Source of the DNA: Veillonella denticariosi JCM 15641
GTDB taxonomy: Bacteria > Bacillota > Negativicutes > Veillonellales > Veillonellaceae
Assembly: GCF_002959855.1 (NCBI RefSeq)
Contig: NZ_PPDB01000007.1
Location: 558,001 to 622,000, forward strand
Reading direction: 5' to 3'
Length of the DNA stretch: 64,000 nucleotides
Shown here: piece by piece, positions 46,258 through 57,404 of the stretch
Numbering within the stretch: position 1 is the stretch's first letter
Layout of the letters: each line of letters starts with the position of its first letter
Made by a program: the position numbers and the translations under genes
The notes under the pieces: model-generated
What the model saw: the letters and a program-made list of their open reading frames with translations, nothing else
Told to the model about the DNA's origin: nothing
Databases searched by the model: none

Positions 46258-48030
46258 TTACTTGGACCATTCTCTGATCAAATTCTGTATATCCTGACAC
46301 TTATGTAATTCGCTAATAAACGTCGAATCTCCTGCCCGTTTTAATTGATCCGCCATAATTGAATGCGTTTTATACTGTTCACGCAACGAATGAAGCCTAA
46401 TCTTACGGATTAATCCGGGCACTTGCACCTTATCGTCATCATCACACATCACTAACAATCTTGAATATATATCATACTCCTGCGCCGTCAAAACACTTTG
46501 AATGCTCGATTCATCTAAACGATGCTCTTTCATAAATAAGGTGTAAATCTTTTCTATTATAACTCGATATTCATTTTTTTGAAAGTCTTCCAGAGGCAGA
46601 TAGTTCATCACTTCTTGTAAGACGTCTCCATCCGTAAAAGCTAATGATAGTAACCGCTCTTCATCGCCTTTCACCAATTCCTTGGTAGGCAATAATACAG
46701 AAGCCATATCGACAAGTTCAATCTGTCCCTTTTTTACGTAATCTCTAAAATATCTGAAGATACTGCTATTATCAAGCCACAACGGCAAAGCCAACGCCTT
46801 GAGCGCATCATCGCGCTGCGTCTGACTGTGGATATTCGCGATATACGGAAATACGTCCGCCAATACCGCCTGCTTACCTTCCGTATCATTCGTATCATGC
46901 TTGATTAGCGATTCACTTAAAAGATAGTCGAGAGGCTTTACCGCCTGAGCAATAAGCTCTTTAAAGGCTTTCGCCCCGTGATTTCGCACATAATCGTCCG
47001 GATCTTTCCCATCCGGCATGGCGAGAACACGTACCTTAAAATCCGTATTCTGCAATAATTCAATCGCCCGTGACGCCGCCTGACGCCCGGCCCCGTCCAT
47101 ATCATAGGCGAGGACGATTTCATCGGCCTGACGCATCAGGATATGTCCGTGATCCTTGGTATATGCGGTACCTAAAGAGGCCACCACATTCGTCACCCCC
47201 TGATTATGAGCGGAAATAACATCCATATACCCTTCTACAAGAATAGCCTGCTTTTCCTGACGGATCGATTTATAGGCTTTATCAAAAGCGAACAGGATTT
47301 TTCCCTTCTCAAAGATTGGGGATTCGGGAGAGTTTAAATACTTCGGAGTGCTGTCATCCATAACACGACCCCCAAAGGCGACTACACGACCTTTTCCGTC
47401 CATAATCGGAAACATGACTCTATTTCTGAAGAAGTCGTAAAACTGACCCTTTTGATTCTTCCGAACCAAATTCAACTCCAGCAGAATCGAATCCTCTATA
47501 CCTCGCTCATGAAAAGCATGATACAGTTTATCCCATCCATCAGGTGCAAAGCCGAGCTTAAATTTTTCTATCGTTTCCTTTGTAAGCCCCCGCCTTTTTA
47601 GATAATCAAGCCCCGGCTTTCCCATAGAGGTCTGGGTCAAACAATTGTGAAAAAACGTAGCCGCTAAATCACAAGCTTCATATAATTTCTTACGCCTTTC
47701 ATCACGGGCCCGCTGTTCCGGTGACAATTTTGCCTCCGGCAAGGGAATATTCGCCCGATTCGCTAATCGCTCCAACGCCTCCACAAAGGTAAGATGATCG
47801 AGCTCCATAAGGAATTTAATGGCATTGCCCGATGCGTGGCAGCCAAAACAATAATAAAACCCCTTATCCGGAGCTACACTAAAGGAAGGCGTCTTTTCAT
47901 TATGAAAGGGGCAGCAACCCCAATAGTTCTTGCCCCGCTTCTTTAAGGCCACATGTTCGGATATGACCGATACAATGTCATTGGCATCTTTTATCTGCTC
48001 AATTAATTCATTTTCAAAATACCGACTCAT
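46258..48030 (-). CDS. dnaG: DNA primase
   Basis: 590 residues from ATG 48030, with AAAGGAGG upstream; a longer frame to 48114 starts with unrelated sequence. CHC2 zinc finger CCPFHNEKTPSFSVAP...CFGCHASGN, TOPRIM core AILVEGYMDVIS and YDMDGAGRQAA, and a C-terminal helicase-binding region. Makes RNA primers with DnaB. Gene pair dnaG-rpoD is the classic macromolecular-synthesis arrangement. Confidence 0.96.
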   Translation of the reverse strand: MSRYFENELIEQIKDANDIVSVISEHVALKKRGKNYWGCCPFHNEKTPSFSVAPDKGFYYCFGCHASGNAIKFLMELDHLTFVEALERLANRANIPLPEAKLSPEQRARDERRKKLYEACDLAATFFHNCLTQTSMGKPGLDYLKRRGLTKETIEKFKLGFAPDGWDKLYHAFHERGIEDSILLELNLVRKNQKGQFYDFFRNRVMFPIMDGKGRVVAFGGRVMDDSTPKYLNSPESPIFEKGKILFAFDKAYKSIRQEKQAILVEGYMDVISAHNQGVTNVVASLGTAYTKDHGHILMRQADEIVLAYDMDGAGRQAASRAIELLQNTDFKVRVLAMPDGKDPDDYVRNHGAKAFKELIAQAVKPLDYLLSESLIKHDTNDTEGKQAVLADVFPYIANIHSQTQRDDALKALALPLWLDNSSIFRYFRDYVKKGQIELVDMASVLLPTKELVKGDEERLLSLAFTDGDVLQEVMNYLPLEDFQKNEYRVIIEKIYTLFMKEHRLDESSIQSVLTAQEYDIYSRLLVMCDDDDKVQVPGLIRKIRLHSLREQYKTHSIMADQLKRAGDSTFISELHKCQDIQNLIREWSK

Positions 48031-48148
48031 AACCAAACCTCCTTTGGACCCATATATAATATATTCTATATAAAGAGGAAAATTCCTCTTTTCTTTCCAT
48101 ATTAATTGTAACAATTATTTATTATCGACAATATCCATAAGGATAATA

Positions 48149-48178
48149 ATAGGCTGCAATGCGAACATTGCAGCCTAT
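48149..48178 (-). terminator. rny terminator
   Basis: ATAGGCTGCAATG, loop TTCG (on the minus strand), CATTGCAGCCTAT: a perfect 13-bp stem with UUCG tetraloop, then TATTATT. Confidence 0.9.
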
Positions 48179-48198
48179 CTATAACGCCGAAGCGCCTA

Positions 48199-49743
48199 TT
48201 ATTTTGCGTAATCCACAACACGAGTTTCACGAATAACCACAACCTTAATTTGGCCGGGATATTCAAGTTCAGACTCGATGCGTTTTACAATATTCCGAAC
48301 AAGTAATGTTGAATCGGCTTCATCAATCTTATCCGGCTTTACTACAACGCGAATCTCTCGACCGGCTTGAATAGCAAAACATTTTTCAACGCCTTCGAAG
48401 GATTCTGCGATTTCTTCCAATTTAGATAAACGTTTCAAATAGTTTTCTAATGTTTCTCTGCGTGCTCCAGGACGAGCTGCGGAGATTGCATCTGCAGCGG
48501 CTACCAATACAGCCTCTACAGTTTGGAACTCTTCATCACCATGATGAGCCCCGATACAGTTAACAACTGCTGCGCTTTCACGATATTTACGTGCCACATC
48601 GACACCGATTTGAACATGAGAACCTTCAAGCTCCCGATCCAAAGCTTTACCAATATCATGGATTAAGCCACCTCGTTTAGCCAGTGTCACATCACAGCCC
48701 AGTTCAGCTGCCATCAACCCTGCCAAATGAGAGACCTCAATAGAATGTTTCAATACATTTTGACCGTAGCTGGTACGGTATTTCAATCGACCCAAAATCT
48801 TAACGATCTCAGGATGTAAGCCATGAACATCAGCCTCAAAAGTTGCCTGTTCGCCGGCTTCTTTAATGGTTTGGTCCACCTCTTTACGAGCCTTACCAAC
48901 CATTTCTTCAATACGAGCCGGATGAATACGACCATCGACAATCAATTTTTCCAATGCTATACGAGCCACTTCGCGACGAATAGGATCGAAACCGGATAAA
49001 ATAACTGCTTCCGGAGTATCATCGATAATCAAATCAATACCGGTTAATGTTTCAAGAGCGCGAATATTACGACCTTCACGACCGATAATACGTCCCTTCA
49101 TTTCATCATTCGGCAATGCCACTACGGATACGGTAGTTTCCGCTACATGGTCAGCAGCACAACGTTGGATTGCGGAGGAGATAATTTCTTTCGCCTTTTT
49201 CTCCGCGTCATCCTTAGCTTGCTGTTCCATTTCCTTAACCATAATAGCCGTTTCATGACGAATTTCCTGTTCCACATTAGTTAACAAGATATTCTTTGCC
49301 TCTTCAAAGGTCATGCCGGAAATGCGTTCCAATTCCGCCATTTGTTTCTCATATAGAGCTTCGACCTTTTCACGACTGTGGGCTAAGTCAGCTTCTTTGC
49401 GATGTAAAGCTTCCTCTTTGTGTTCAATGTTGTCTAATTTTTTATCCAAAGATTCTTCTTTTTGAAGAATACGACGTTCCATACGCTGTAATTCGGAACG
49501 ACGGTCTTTATTTTCTCGTTCCACGTCGGAACGGAGCTTATGAATTTCTTCCTTCGCTTCTAATAAAGCTTCCTTCTTTTTAGACTCTGCTGTACGCACA
49601 CCGTTTGCAATGATGCGCTCAGCCTCTTGTTCAGCTTGATTCAGTTTTCCTTCAGCAATATTTTTACGTAAAAAATAGCCTACCCCTAGTCCAATCAGTA
49701 CCATCACCACTGCAATCAGACTATACTCTAAAATCAGACTCAC
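48199..49743 (-). CDS. rny: Ribonuclease Y
   Basis: 514 residues. N-terminal membrane anchor ([18 protein letters not shown]), long coiled coil (about 30-195), KH domain with [22 protein letters not shown] and HD domain with [19 protein letters not shown] and [11 protein letters not shown]. Initiates mRNA decay at the membrane. The only AGGAGG overlaps the GTG at 49743, so the true start may be the CTG at 49737 or ATT at 49734 (spacing 5 or 8). The frame up to 49743 is kept here. Confidence 0.95.
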   Translation of the reverse strand: MSLILEYSLIAVVMVLIGLGVGYFLRKNIAEGKLNQAEQEAERIIANGVRTAESKKKEALLEAKEEIHKLRSDVERENKDRRSELQRMERRILQKEESLDKKLDNIEHKEEALHRKEADLAHSREKVEALYEKQMAELERISGMTFEEAKNILLTNVEQEIRHETAIMVKEMEQQAKDDAEKKAKEIISSAIQRCAADHVAETTVSVVALPNDEMKGRIIGREGRNIRALETLTGIDLIIDDTPEAVILSGFDPIRREVARIALEKLIVDGRIHPARIEEMVGKARKEVDQTIKEAGEQATFEADVHGLHPEIVKILGRLKYRTSYGQNVLKHSIEVSHLAGLMAAELGCDVTLAKRGGLIHDIGKALDRELEGSHVQIGVDVARKYRESAAVVNCIGAHHGDEEFQTVEAVLVAAADAISAARPGARRETLENYLKRLSKLEEIAESFEGVEKCFAIQAGREIRVVVKPDKIDEADSTLLVRNIVKRIESELEYPGQIKVVVIRETRVVDYAK

Positions 49744-49914
49744 CTCCTAAATTCTCAATACTTGAGCTTTCATGCTCCTTTTATGCCGTTTATGCATTAA
49801 ATTGTCTATAAACCTTACCATAAATAATACAAATAAGGCTATATTAATTTTAGACTTGAATGCCCATTCTGTCAAGGTTTAACAGGCTCGGACGGACGTC
49901 TGTAAAAGCCCTTT

Positions 49915-50358
49915 TCAGTCATAAAAATCATCACATACAATACGAATCGTATGTGTTGCAAACCCCCTGTATTTGAGAAAATTAAAAACTTTTACCCGAG
50001 GTGTAACATCCTCTTTTAAAACAGAACCGAATTTTTTCTCCACTACACGATAGGCCGCCTTTACCTCATCATAAGATGCTATATCCTGCGGTATATCAAG
50101 CCCACGAAGTTTCATCTTCTGCTTAATCATATGAACACCGTATTTTTCTTCTTTCATCAAATACGTCAACACCTGTTCCGACAAGCGTTCATCGTTAATA
50201 TAATCATAATATTGCAGACGCTCTAACACACATTCGATGACATCATCCGAGATTTGTTTGCGTCGCATCTTTTGAGTCAGTTCATAAGAACTCAAAAATC
50301 GCTGTGCTAAAAATCGGTAAGCCTGATCCATGGCGGCCTGTAATGTTTCATCACTCAT
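49915..50358 (-). CDS. recX: Regulatory protein RecX
   Basis: 147 residues, helix-rich RecX repeats: AMDQAYRFLAQRFLSSYELTQKMRRKQI, VLERLQYYDYINDERLSEQVLTYLMKEEKYGVHMIKQKMKLRGLD and VFNFLKYRGFATHTIRIVCDDFYD. Binds and restrains RecA filaments. Five bases past the recA stop, co-transcribed with recA. Confidence 0.92.
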   Translation of the reverse strand: MSDETLQAAMDQAYRFLAQRFLSSYELTQKMRRKQISDDVIECVLERLQYYDYINDERLSEQVLTYLMKEEKYGVHMIKQKMKLRGLDIPQDIASYDEVKAAYRVVEKKFGSVLKEDVTPRVKVFNFLKYRGFATHTIRIVCDDFYD

Positions 50359-50363
50359 AACGG

Positions 50364-51404
50364 TTATACTTCTTCGGTCGTATCTTCACCGATTACATCG
50401 AGTTCCTCCGTACCAACGGCTAAGGTATCGCGGATGATACGATCGATTTCATCAGCAATTTGAGGATTATCAGCCAAATATTGTTTTGCCGCTTCCTTGC
50501 CTTGACCCATGCGTTCGCCGTTATAGGAATACCATGCACCGGATTTATTGATGATTTCCATGTTCGTACCGATATCGATAAGCGTTCCCGTCTTGGAGAT
50601 GCCTTCACCGTACATCAAATCAAATTCAGCCGTTTTGAATGGAGGGGCTACTTTATTTTTAACAACCTTAACCTTTGTACGAGCCCCTACATTTTCATTA
50701 TTTGCTTTAATAAGCTCGCCCTTACGCACATCTAAACGCACGGAGGAATAGAATTTCAAAGCACGACCGCCCGTTGTCGTTTCAGGATTGCCGAACATGA
50801 CGCCAACCTTTTCACGCAACTGGTTAATAAAGATAACAACCGTTTTAGACTTGCTGATAATACCGGTTAACTTACGCAATGCTTTACTCATCAGACGAGC
50901 CTGCAAGCCTACGTGAGCATCCCCCATCTCACCGTCGATTTCCGCTTTCGGCACTAACGCTGCAACGGAGTCAACAACGACGATATCTACGGCACCGCTG
51001 CGAACGAGGGCCTCCGTGATTTCAAGGGCCTGTTCACCGTTATCCGGTTGAGAAATCAACAAATTATTGATATCCACACCTAAATTACGCGCATATACGG
51101 GATCCATCGCATGTTCCGCATCGATGAAAGCGGCAATACCGCCCTGCTTTTGCGCCTCTGCTACAGCATGCAGTGCAACCGTTGTTTTACCGGATGATTC
51201 AGGACCGTAAATTTCGATGACGCGGCCACGAGGGAATCCTCCTACGCCGACCGCGATATCAATGGCTAGGGAACCGGATGAGATTACCTCTACATTCATG
51301 CGATCCGCCGCTTCACCAAGGCGCATAATCGCTCCTTTACCGAAATCTTTTTCAATTTGTTTTAACGCGTTATCCAACGCTGCTTGTCTGCCGTCAACAG
51401 CCAT
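50364..51404 (-). CDS. recA: Recombinase RecA
   Basis: 346 residues. Walker [20 protein letters not shown], the [11 protein letters not shown] loop, [21 protein letters not shown] and [26 protein letters not shown] (L2). Acidic C-terminus. ATP-dependent strand exchange and SOS co-protease. One base after the cinA stop, and cinA-recA-recX form an operon. GGGGAAAT precedes the ATG. Confidence 0.98.
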   Translation of the reverse strand: MAVDGRQAALDNALKQIEKDFGKGAIMRLGEAADRMNVEVISSGSLAIDIAVGVGGFPRGRVIEIYGPESSGKTTVALHAVAEAQKQGGIAAFIDAEHAMDPVYARNLGVDINNLLISQPDNGEQALEITEALVRSGAVDIVVVDSVAALVPKAEIDGEMGDAHVGLQARLMSKALRKLTGIISKSKTVVIFINQLREKVGVMFGNPETTTGGRALKFYSSVRLDVRKGELIKANNENVGARTKVKVVKNKVAPPFKTAEFDLMYGEGISKTGTLIDIGTNMEIINKSGAWYSYNGERMGQGKEAAKQYLADNPQIADEIDRIIRDTLAVGTEELDVIGEDTTEEV

Positions 51405-51405
51405 T

Positions 51406-52653
51406 CTATTTCCCCTTTTCTGTTATATAAATATAAGCATAATATAATGCGAGCTCTGCCGCACTTTGTCTGATATCTTCACGATTTCCGATCAAATTCG
51501 CCTTATGCGCCACCGTGCCGTACGGGCCGGATATACCGAACCATACAAGACCTACTGGCTTTTCGGGACTGCCGCCACCGGGGCCTGCAATGCCCGTAAT
51601 GGATACGGCATATGTCGTCTGACCTACAGAACGCGCGCCTTCAGCCATAGCCTTTGCCACTTCTTCACTGACCGCGCCATATGTATTCAACATACCCTCA
51701 GGCACACCCAAAACACGATGCTTTACATCATTACTATAGGAGATTATCCCCCCCATATAGTATTCACTGCTACCGCTCACATTAGTTAATAGTTTACCGA
51801 CTAATCCGGCGGTACAGGATTCAGCCGTACTTATTGTAGCCTCTTCGTCAAGCAAAGTTTTGCCTAGAGTTTCCTCCATGGATACCGATAAATTCCGACC
51901 GATACGATTACCTAACCGCTCTCGTATAATCGCATCCCAAGGATTGAGTAAAAGCTGCGCCTTTTCCATTGTTTCCGCTTTTGCGGTAATGCGAACCTCG
52001 ATATAGCCTTTTTTAATAAGTAGTGCAATGGTCGGATTAGATTGACTCTGAATAAGGTCCATCAAGGTCTTTTCCAAATCGATTTCTCGAATATCATATA
52101 CGCCATAGCGATACGATGTCACCACGCCTTGAGAACCAAAACGTCGCTCCAAATATGGAATGACACTTTCCTGAAACATGCCTTTCATCTCACCCGGCGG
52201 CCCCGGCAATAAGAAATAAGTCGTATCTCCATCCTCTACCACAACCCCGGGCGCCACACCTACAGGATTATGAAGAACCTCGGCCCCTTCCGGCAGTTGT
52301 GCTTCGCGACGACTTGCATCGGGTATAGCACGGTTCACCCGCTTAAAAAAATCTTGTACCTCCGCCATCGCTTCCGAACTGAATACAACGGGACGACCGA
52401 TGGAATCTGCCAAGACATTGCGCGTAATATCCCCTTGAGTGGGACCCAATCCGCCCGTGCTGATAACTATATCGGCACGATGTGCGGCATTTTGAAAGAC
52501 CTCCGCCATGCGCTTCGGATTATCACCTACAACGGACTGATAGGCAATAGTATAACCTAATTTATTTAATTCTTGAGCCAACCAGGATACATTGGTGTTC
52601 ACCGTATCCCCCAGCAATAACTCTGAGCCTGTAGATATAAGCTCTACAATCAT
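51406..52653 (-). CDS. cinA: CinA-family nicotinamide-nucleotide amidase/competence-damage protein
   Basis: 415 residues. The N-terminal MoaB/MPTbdg-like domain ([56 protein letters not shown]), a linker domain, and the C-terminal CinA amidase domain ([61 protein letters not shown]). It hydrolyses NMN to nicotinate mononucleotide (pyridine nucleotide cycle) and appears linked to transformation in some Firmicutes. First of cinA-recA-recX. Confidence 0.95.
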   Translation of the reverse strand: MIVELISTGSELLLGDTVNTNVSWLAQELNKLGYTIAYQSVVGDNPKRMAEVFQNAAHRADIVISTGGLGPTQGDITRNVLADSIGRPVVFSSEAMAEVQDFFKRVNRAIPDASRREAQLPEGAEVLHNPVGVAPGVVVEDGDTTYFLLPGPPGEMKGMFQESVIPYLERRFGSQGVVTSYRYGVYDIREIDLEKTLMDLIQSQSNPTIALLIKKGYIEVRITAKAETMEKAQLLLNPWDAIIRERLGNRIGRNLSVSMEETLGKTLLDEEATISTAESCTAGLVGKLLTNVSGSSEYYMGGIISYSNDVKHRVLGVPEGMLNTYGAVSEEVAKAMAEGARSVGQTTYAVSITGIAGPGGGSPEKPVGLVWFGISGPYGTVAHKANLIGNREDIRQSAAELALYYAYIYITEKGK

Positions 52654-52689
52654 CAGAAATCACCTCCACATTCGAACCTATCGAACTGT

Positions 52690-52890
52690 GATCAATTAAT
52701 ATCTATATGAGTCTATATGAATTAATATAAACCTATATAACTCCATATTAGAATCTATAAAGCTCTAGTTGTTTCTGTAAGTCTCCATAATTTCTATAAA
52801 GGCCCACGAGTTCCTATAATCTCTATCAAACTAAAAAGATATCATATATTCTACTAACAATAAATCTTATATACTGCTAACAATAGATAT
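52690..52890. repeat. Degenerate AT-rich intergenic repeats between cinA and rimO
   Basis: Runs of CTATATGA/CTATAAxx words recur about every 10-24 bases (for example TCTATATGAG, CTATATGAATT, CTATATAACT, CTATAAAGC, CTATAAAGG, CTATAATCT). Near 52850-52890 a pair of about 25-bp units (ATATTCTACTAACAATAAAT and ATATACTGCTAACAATAGAT) adjoins the rimO stop. No coding potential seen. Confidence 0.6.
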
Positions 52891-52892
52891 CA

Positions 52893-54239
52893 TTACTCTA
52901 CAACTGTAGCCACCACATCATATGCAAAGCCCTGTTCCACCTGCACCTTGAGGATATCCCCCGGTTTTATTTGATCGCCGCAGTCCTCGATATACATATT
53001 TCCATCCACATCGGGAGCCTGCGATTTCAACCGCCCCTTAGCGAGTAAGGTGTTCTGTTCACTCTCTTCGATTTCCTCAATCATTGCGTAATCAACGGTA
53101 CCTTCCAGATTTCGATTGTTTTCCTCTGAAATAGCCGCCTGAATAGACATGAGCGTATGATATCGTTCTTCCTTGATATCCTCCGGCACTTGATCTTCTC
53201 GAGCACCGGCCGGTGTTCCTTCTTCCTGGGAATATGTAAACACGCCCATATTATCAAACTTGATATCTTTTACAAAATCGCACAATTCTTCAAATTGCTC
53301 ATCCGTTTCCCCCGGGAAACCGACGATAATAGATGTGCGCAATGTAATATGTGTCGGCGCATTTCTGATTTTCTTCAATAAACGCTCGATATCACTGCGG
53401 TCATCACGACGGTTCATCTGCTTCAGAATATCATTATTCACATGTTGTAACGGAATATCTACATACTTACAAAGTTTCGATTCATTAACAATAAGGTCCA
53501 GAAGTTCATCGGAAAAGAATGTCGGATACAGGTAAAGCATACGAATCCATTCAATACCGTCCACTGCAGTCAACTCTTTCAGCAGATTCGTCAACAACGG
53601 TTTCCCATCGTTTAAATCGATACCATAACTGGTTGTATCTTGAGCGATAAGAACAATTTCCTTAACCCCTGCGGCGGACAGTCTTTCAACCTCGGTCTTA
53701 ATGGATTGTATCGTGCGGCTACGAAAAGCGCCACGTACCTTCGGAATAATGCAGAACGTACAACCGTTGTTACAGCCTTCGGCAATTTTAACATATGCGC
53801 TATAACGAGGAGTCGTCTGTATACGAGGCATCCGTTCATCATAGATATTAGTAATATTTTCCATGATACAACTGCGATTGCCATGCTCAATAGCATCAAC
53901 GGCCACCATTACCTGATCCCATGCACCGGTACCTATGAGGGCATCAATTTCGGGGATTTCCTGAAACAGTTCATCCTGATACTGTTGACTGAGACATCCG
54001 GCTACGATAAGACCCTTACAGGCCCCATCCTGCTTGTATTGAGCGACCTCAAGAATCGTGTTAATAGATTCCACCTTCGCTTTTTCAATAAAAGTACATG
54101 TATTGACAACGATTAGGTCCGCTTCGATCAAATTCTCTGTGATTGTATACCCATTATCCTTTAATAGGCCCAACATTACCTCTGTATCCACTAAATTTTT
54201 AGCACAACCTAGGCTGACATACCCTAGCAATTTACTCAT
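52893..54239 (-). CDS. rimO: Ribosomal protein S12 methylthiotransferase
   Basis: 448 residues. UPF0004 N-terminal domain (GYVSLGCAKNLVDTEVMLGLL, VNTCTFIEKAK and VAGCLSQQ give three Cys for the auxiliary cluster), radical-SAM core CNNGCTFC, SIIVGFPGETDEQFEEL, and TRAM C-terminal domain (MYIEDCGDQIKPGDILKVQV). Methylthiolates Asp89 of S12. Single gene, upstream of the cinA operon. Confidence 0.95.
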   Translation of the reverse strand: MSKLLGYVSLGCAKNLVDTEVMLGLLKDNGYTITENLIEADLIVVNTCTFIEKAKVESINTILEVAQYKQDGACKGLIVAGCLSQQYQDELFQEIPEIDALIGTGAWDQVMVAVDAIEHGNRSCIMENITNIYDERMPRIQTTPRYSAYVKIAEGCNNGCTFCIIPKVRGAFRSRTIQSIKTEVERLSAAGVKEIVLIAQDTTSYGIDLNDGKPLLTNLLKELTAVDGIEWIRMLYLYPTFFSDELLDLIVNESKLCKYVDIPLQHVNNDILKQMNRRDDRSDIERLLKKIRNAPTHITLRTSIIVGFPGETDEQFEELCDFVKDIKFDNMGVFTYSQEEGTPAGAREDQVPEDIKEERYHTLMSIQAAISEENNRNLEGTVDYAMIEEIEESEQNTLLAKGRLKSQAPDVDGNMYIEDCGDQIKPGDILKVQVEQGFAYDVVATVVE

Positions 54240-54354
54240 CTATATTCTTTCCACCTTTTATATTCAGATCATGTTTTATATTATTCCATACGAAATAAAG
54301 TTGACTACTATACTAACAGAGATGTCTTGTATTCCCATGCTGTTTTTACACTTG

Positions 54355-55392
54355 TTACTCCTTACGGAATCGAACCTGACTGACCCAATGATTTAATAGC
54401 AACTTTTTACCTTCCATGGTATAACCGCCATTTACAGGCCATAAAACCAGTTCATGTTCAAGGGAATCCTTCGGCTCGATAAGTTCCGGATTCGTAAATA
54501 TATAAGTAAAGTTATTAGCCACCATAAACTTCGCAGTTTTTGTCGATAATAGCCAATTGATAAATTCAACACTATCGTTTTTATGCTTGGAATTCTTCAG
54601 CACTGCCCCGCCCGTCACATAGTAGGATGTACCGTCTACGGGGTAGATAATTTTTATAGGATAGCCCTGATGTACATATTGAGCGGCATCGGAAAGATTA
54701 CCGATACCGATATTTGTTTCACCTAACGCGGTTAATCGGATAGGCGTAGACAAGAATTTAGCATGTTGCACCACATGAGGTTTCAAACTGTATAAATACG
54801 CCAACGTTTCCGGCTCACCTTTATACTCAACCATATTGTAAAGCAGATTAGCCGCATTTTGAGACGCCACAAAGTCCGTCATAATCACGGACCAGTCACC
54901 TTGTTTCGCCAATGTATCCCAAGTGGTAATATATTTACCTATACCATTGTAAAAATTTTCATTTTGTACAAATACGACCGGATCATACCAAAGGCCCACC
55001 CAATAGCCGTTAGGATCCTTCAGATTATCTCTGACCTCATCACTATGTTCATTTACGATAGGTACATATTTCCCGTTATTAGTACCGATAACAAGATTAT
55101 CTTCAGAAGTCAACACCACATCTCCGGACGTATCCGCTAAGGGTGATGCGGTACGTTGTGCCATTTGTTCCTCCGTAAGAGGCAGAATCGTCACTTTAAC
55201 ATTTTGTTCTTCCTGATACTTTTCGGCCAATAAACTCGTTAAACTGTTAGGCAGATCCGTATATACGGTAATTTCTCCGCGAACAGGCTGTTTCGCCTGC
55301 TCAAGTTGTTCCTGATGATAGTAATATCCACCATAACCTAACATGGCAATCACAAATAGGGCCAATATCCCCGGTGCAATCCATCGTTTCAT
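54355..55392 (-). CDS. Orphan extracellular solute-binding protein (family 1/Fe3+-type)
   Basis: 345 residues. N-terminal uncleaved anchor (APGILALFVIAMLGYGGYYY), then a periplasmic-binding fold: GEITVYTDLPNSLTSLLAEKYQEE, VTILPLTEEQ, SGDVVLTSEDN, GYWVGLWYDPVVFVQN, LTALGETNIGIGNLSDAAQYVHQG, TGGAVLKNSKHKNDSVEFINWLLS. Related to iron/thiamine-type binding proteins (FbpA class). No permease or ATPase gene lies nearby, so the transporter partner is elsewhere or the protein works otherwise. Confidence 0.82.
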   Translation of the reverse strand: MKRWIAPGILALFVIAMLGYGGYYYHQEQLEQAKQPVRGEITVYTDLPNSLTSLLAEKYQEEQNVKVTILPLTEEQMAQRTASPLADTSGDVVLTSEDNLVIGTNNGKYVPIVNEHSDEVRDNLKDPNGYWVGLWYDPVVFVQNENFYNGIGKYITTWDTLAKQGDWSVIMTDFVASQNAANLLYNMVEYKGEPETLAYLYSLKPHVVQHAKFLSTPIRLTALGETNIGIGNLSDAAQYVHQGYPIKIIYPVDGTSYYVTGGAVLKNSKHKNDSVEFINWLLSTKTAKFMVANNFTYIFTNPELIEPKDSLEHELVLWPVNGGYTMEGKKLLLNHWVSQVRFRKE

Positions 55393-55415
55393 ATATGCCT
55401 CCCCTAAGACATAAA

Positions 55416-57365
55416 TTATCTACTCTTTCGTTTAGCTCCTGTACGTGTATTCTGTCCAGAGCTGTTACTCTTCCGTCCGGTCGCTCCGTCACGTTTTTTT
55501 ACATTAGATTTCTTCTTATGATTAAAACGTCCTCCGGAGCTGCGTTGACCGCTGTGACGTTCATTATTGCGTCCAATCGATCTAGGCGGTATTAAACATT
55601 TGGGCCCGAATCCTATCAAATCTCGACGATTGGCTTCGATTAAAGCTTCCTTCACCAAATCATAGTTTTCAACATTCTTAAACTGCATTAATGCTCGCTG
55701 TTTCGCCTTATCCCGACCTTTTTTCGCCACATATACAGGCTTTCCGTCAAGAGGGTTAATCCCCGTATAATACATACACGTAGACAAACTCCCTGGCGTT
55801 GGAATAAAATCCTGCACCTGTTCCGGATACATATGATGATCTCGTAAAAACTCGGCTAATTCAATAGCATCCTCCAGAGAGCATCCCGGATGAGAACTCA
55901 TAAAATAAGGAACTAAATACTGCTTTTTACCGAGTTTTTGATTAGCTTCTTCAAACCATGACTTAAAGAGTAAAAACTCTTCTTTACCGGCCTTCCCCAT
56001 CATTGTCGTCACGCGTTTTGATACGTGTTCAGGGGCCACTTTCAGCTGTCCGCTCACATGAAACTCGCAAAGTTCCCGTACAAAATCCTTATTATTGTCC
56101 GCCAATACATAATCATAACGTAGTCCGGATCGGACAAATACCTTTTTTACCCCCTTCAGCTTACGCAGTTTACGCAACAACGCAATGTAATCATCATGAT
56201 TGGTATTCAAATTTTCACAAGGTTCGGGAGCGGCACAGGTACGGCCTTTACAAGCACCGAACACGGCCTGTTTATCACACGCCAGATGTCTGAAATTTGC
56301 CGTCGGCCCACCCACATCATGAATATAGCCCTTGAAGTTATCCATGTTAATCATCGTATGAGCTTCATCGATTAAGGACTCATGACTGCGATTCTGAATA
56401 ATTCGCCCCTGATGATTTGTAATGGCACAGAATGAACAGCTGCCAAAACAACCGCGATGACTGACAAGACTGAACTGCACTTCGCTCAACGCCGGCACAC
56501 CGCCCTTATCATCGTATTTAGGATGCCATTTACGGGTGTATGGAAGGTTATAAACACTATCCATTTGTTCCTGCGTTAACGGTAAAGCCGGTGTATTCTG
56601 AATGAGATAGCGGTCTCCATGCTTCTGCACTACCGTCTGTCCGTAGAACGGATCCTGTTCATCATATTGAATCCGGAATGCATCGGCAAAAGCCATTTTA
56701 TCGGCTTTCACAGATTCAAACGAAGGACATTCTACATACTCCAGCATAGGAATATCCTTGGACATATAGCAGATACCGCGTATAAATGGCAAGGATTCTT
56801 TGAACTGTCCCTTGTCAAATGCATCGGCAAGCTCGGCAATCTGTAGTTCCCCCATGCCATACACAAGCACATCCGCCTTGGAATCTACCAGAATGGACCG
56901 ACGCACCGTATCAGACCAGTAGTCATAGTGGGCAAAACGTCGCAACGATGCCTCAATACCACCGATTATAAGCGGCACATCATTAAAGGCTTCCTTCATG
57001 CGATTCGCATACACCAAGGTAGCTCTGTCAGGTCGATGTCCCGATTCGCCTCCCGGAGAATAATCATCTTCACGACGCACCTTCTTTGCCGCCGTAAATT
57101 TATTGAGCATCGAATCCAGATTACCGGCGGTCACAAGGGATGCCAGACGCGGTTTTCCCAGCTTTTTGAAAGCTGATACATCATTCCAGTCAGGTTGAGC
57201 TATAATGCCTACGCGATAACCTTTAGACTCCAGGTATCGGCCTATGACCGCCGGAGCAAAAGACGGATGGTCTACATATGCGTCCCCGCTGATGAGGACA
57301 AAATCCAACTCAGCCCATCCCCGTTCCTGCATTTCAGAAGGCTCTGTCACCAAAAATCTATCCAT
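55416..57365 (-). CDS. YgiQ-family radical SAM protein
   Basis: 649 residues. The N-terminal half is a B12-binding-like fold (FVLISGDAYVDHPSFAPAVIGRYLESKGYRVGII). Radical-SAM cluster HRGCFGSCSFC, with a Cys motif GRTCAAPEPC afterwards. RSGLRYDYVLADN and KVAPEHVSKRVTTMMGKAG fit the family. The last 60 residues are highly basic (KKKSNVKKRDG...). No confirmed reaction is known for YgiQ (UPF0313). Upstream of the solute-binding gene by 23 bases. Confidence 0.9.
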   Translation of the reverse strand: MDRFLVTEPSEMQERGWAELDFVLISGDAYVDHPSFAPAVIGRYLESKGYRVGIIAQPDWNDVSAFKKLGKPRLASLVTAGNLDSMLNKFTAAKKVRREDDYSPGGESGHRPDRATLVYANRMKEAFNDVPLIIGGIEASLRRFAHYDYWSDTVRRSILVDSKADVLVYGMGELQIAELADAFDKGQFKESLPFIRGICYMSKDIPMLEYVECPSFESVKADKMAFADAFRIQYDEQDPFYGQTVVQKHGDRYLIQNTPALPLTQEQMDSVYNLPYTRKWHPKYDDKGGVPALSEVQFSLVSHRGCFGSCSFCAITNHQGRIIQNRSHESLIDEAHTMINMDNFKGYIHDVGGPTANFRHLACDKQAVFGACKGRTCAAPEPCENLNTNHDDYIALLRKLRKLKGVKKVFVRSGLRYDYVLADNNKDFVRELCEFHVSGQLKVAPEHVSKRVTTMMGKAGKEEFLLFKSWFEEANQKLGKKQYLVPYFMSSHPGCSLEDAIELAEFLRDHHMYPEQVQDFIPTPGSLSTCMYYTGINPLDGKPVYVAKKGRDKAKQRALMQFKNVENYDLVKEALIEANRRDLIGFGPKCLIPPRSIGRNNERHSGQRSSGGRFNHKKKSNVKKRDGATGRKSNSSGQNTRTGAKRKSR

Positions 57366-57404
57366 TGATCACGCAAATGCCTTTCTATTATTCCTCAACC
57401 ATGT

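Noticed and set aside
52640-52690. CGAACCTATCGAACT upstream of cinA as a LexA/DinR box
   Set aside because: The halves are direct, not inverted (GAAC-N4-GTTC expected), so it is not a SOS operator by the usual rule.
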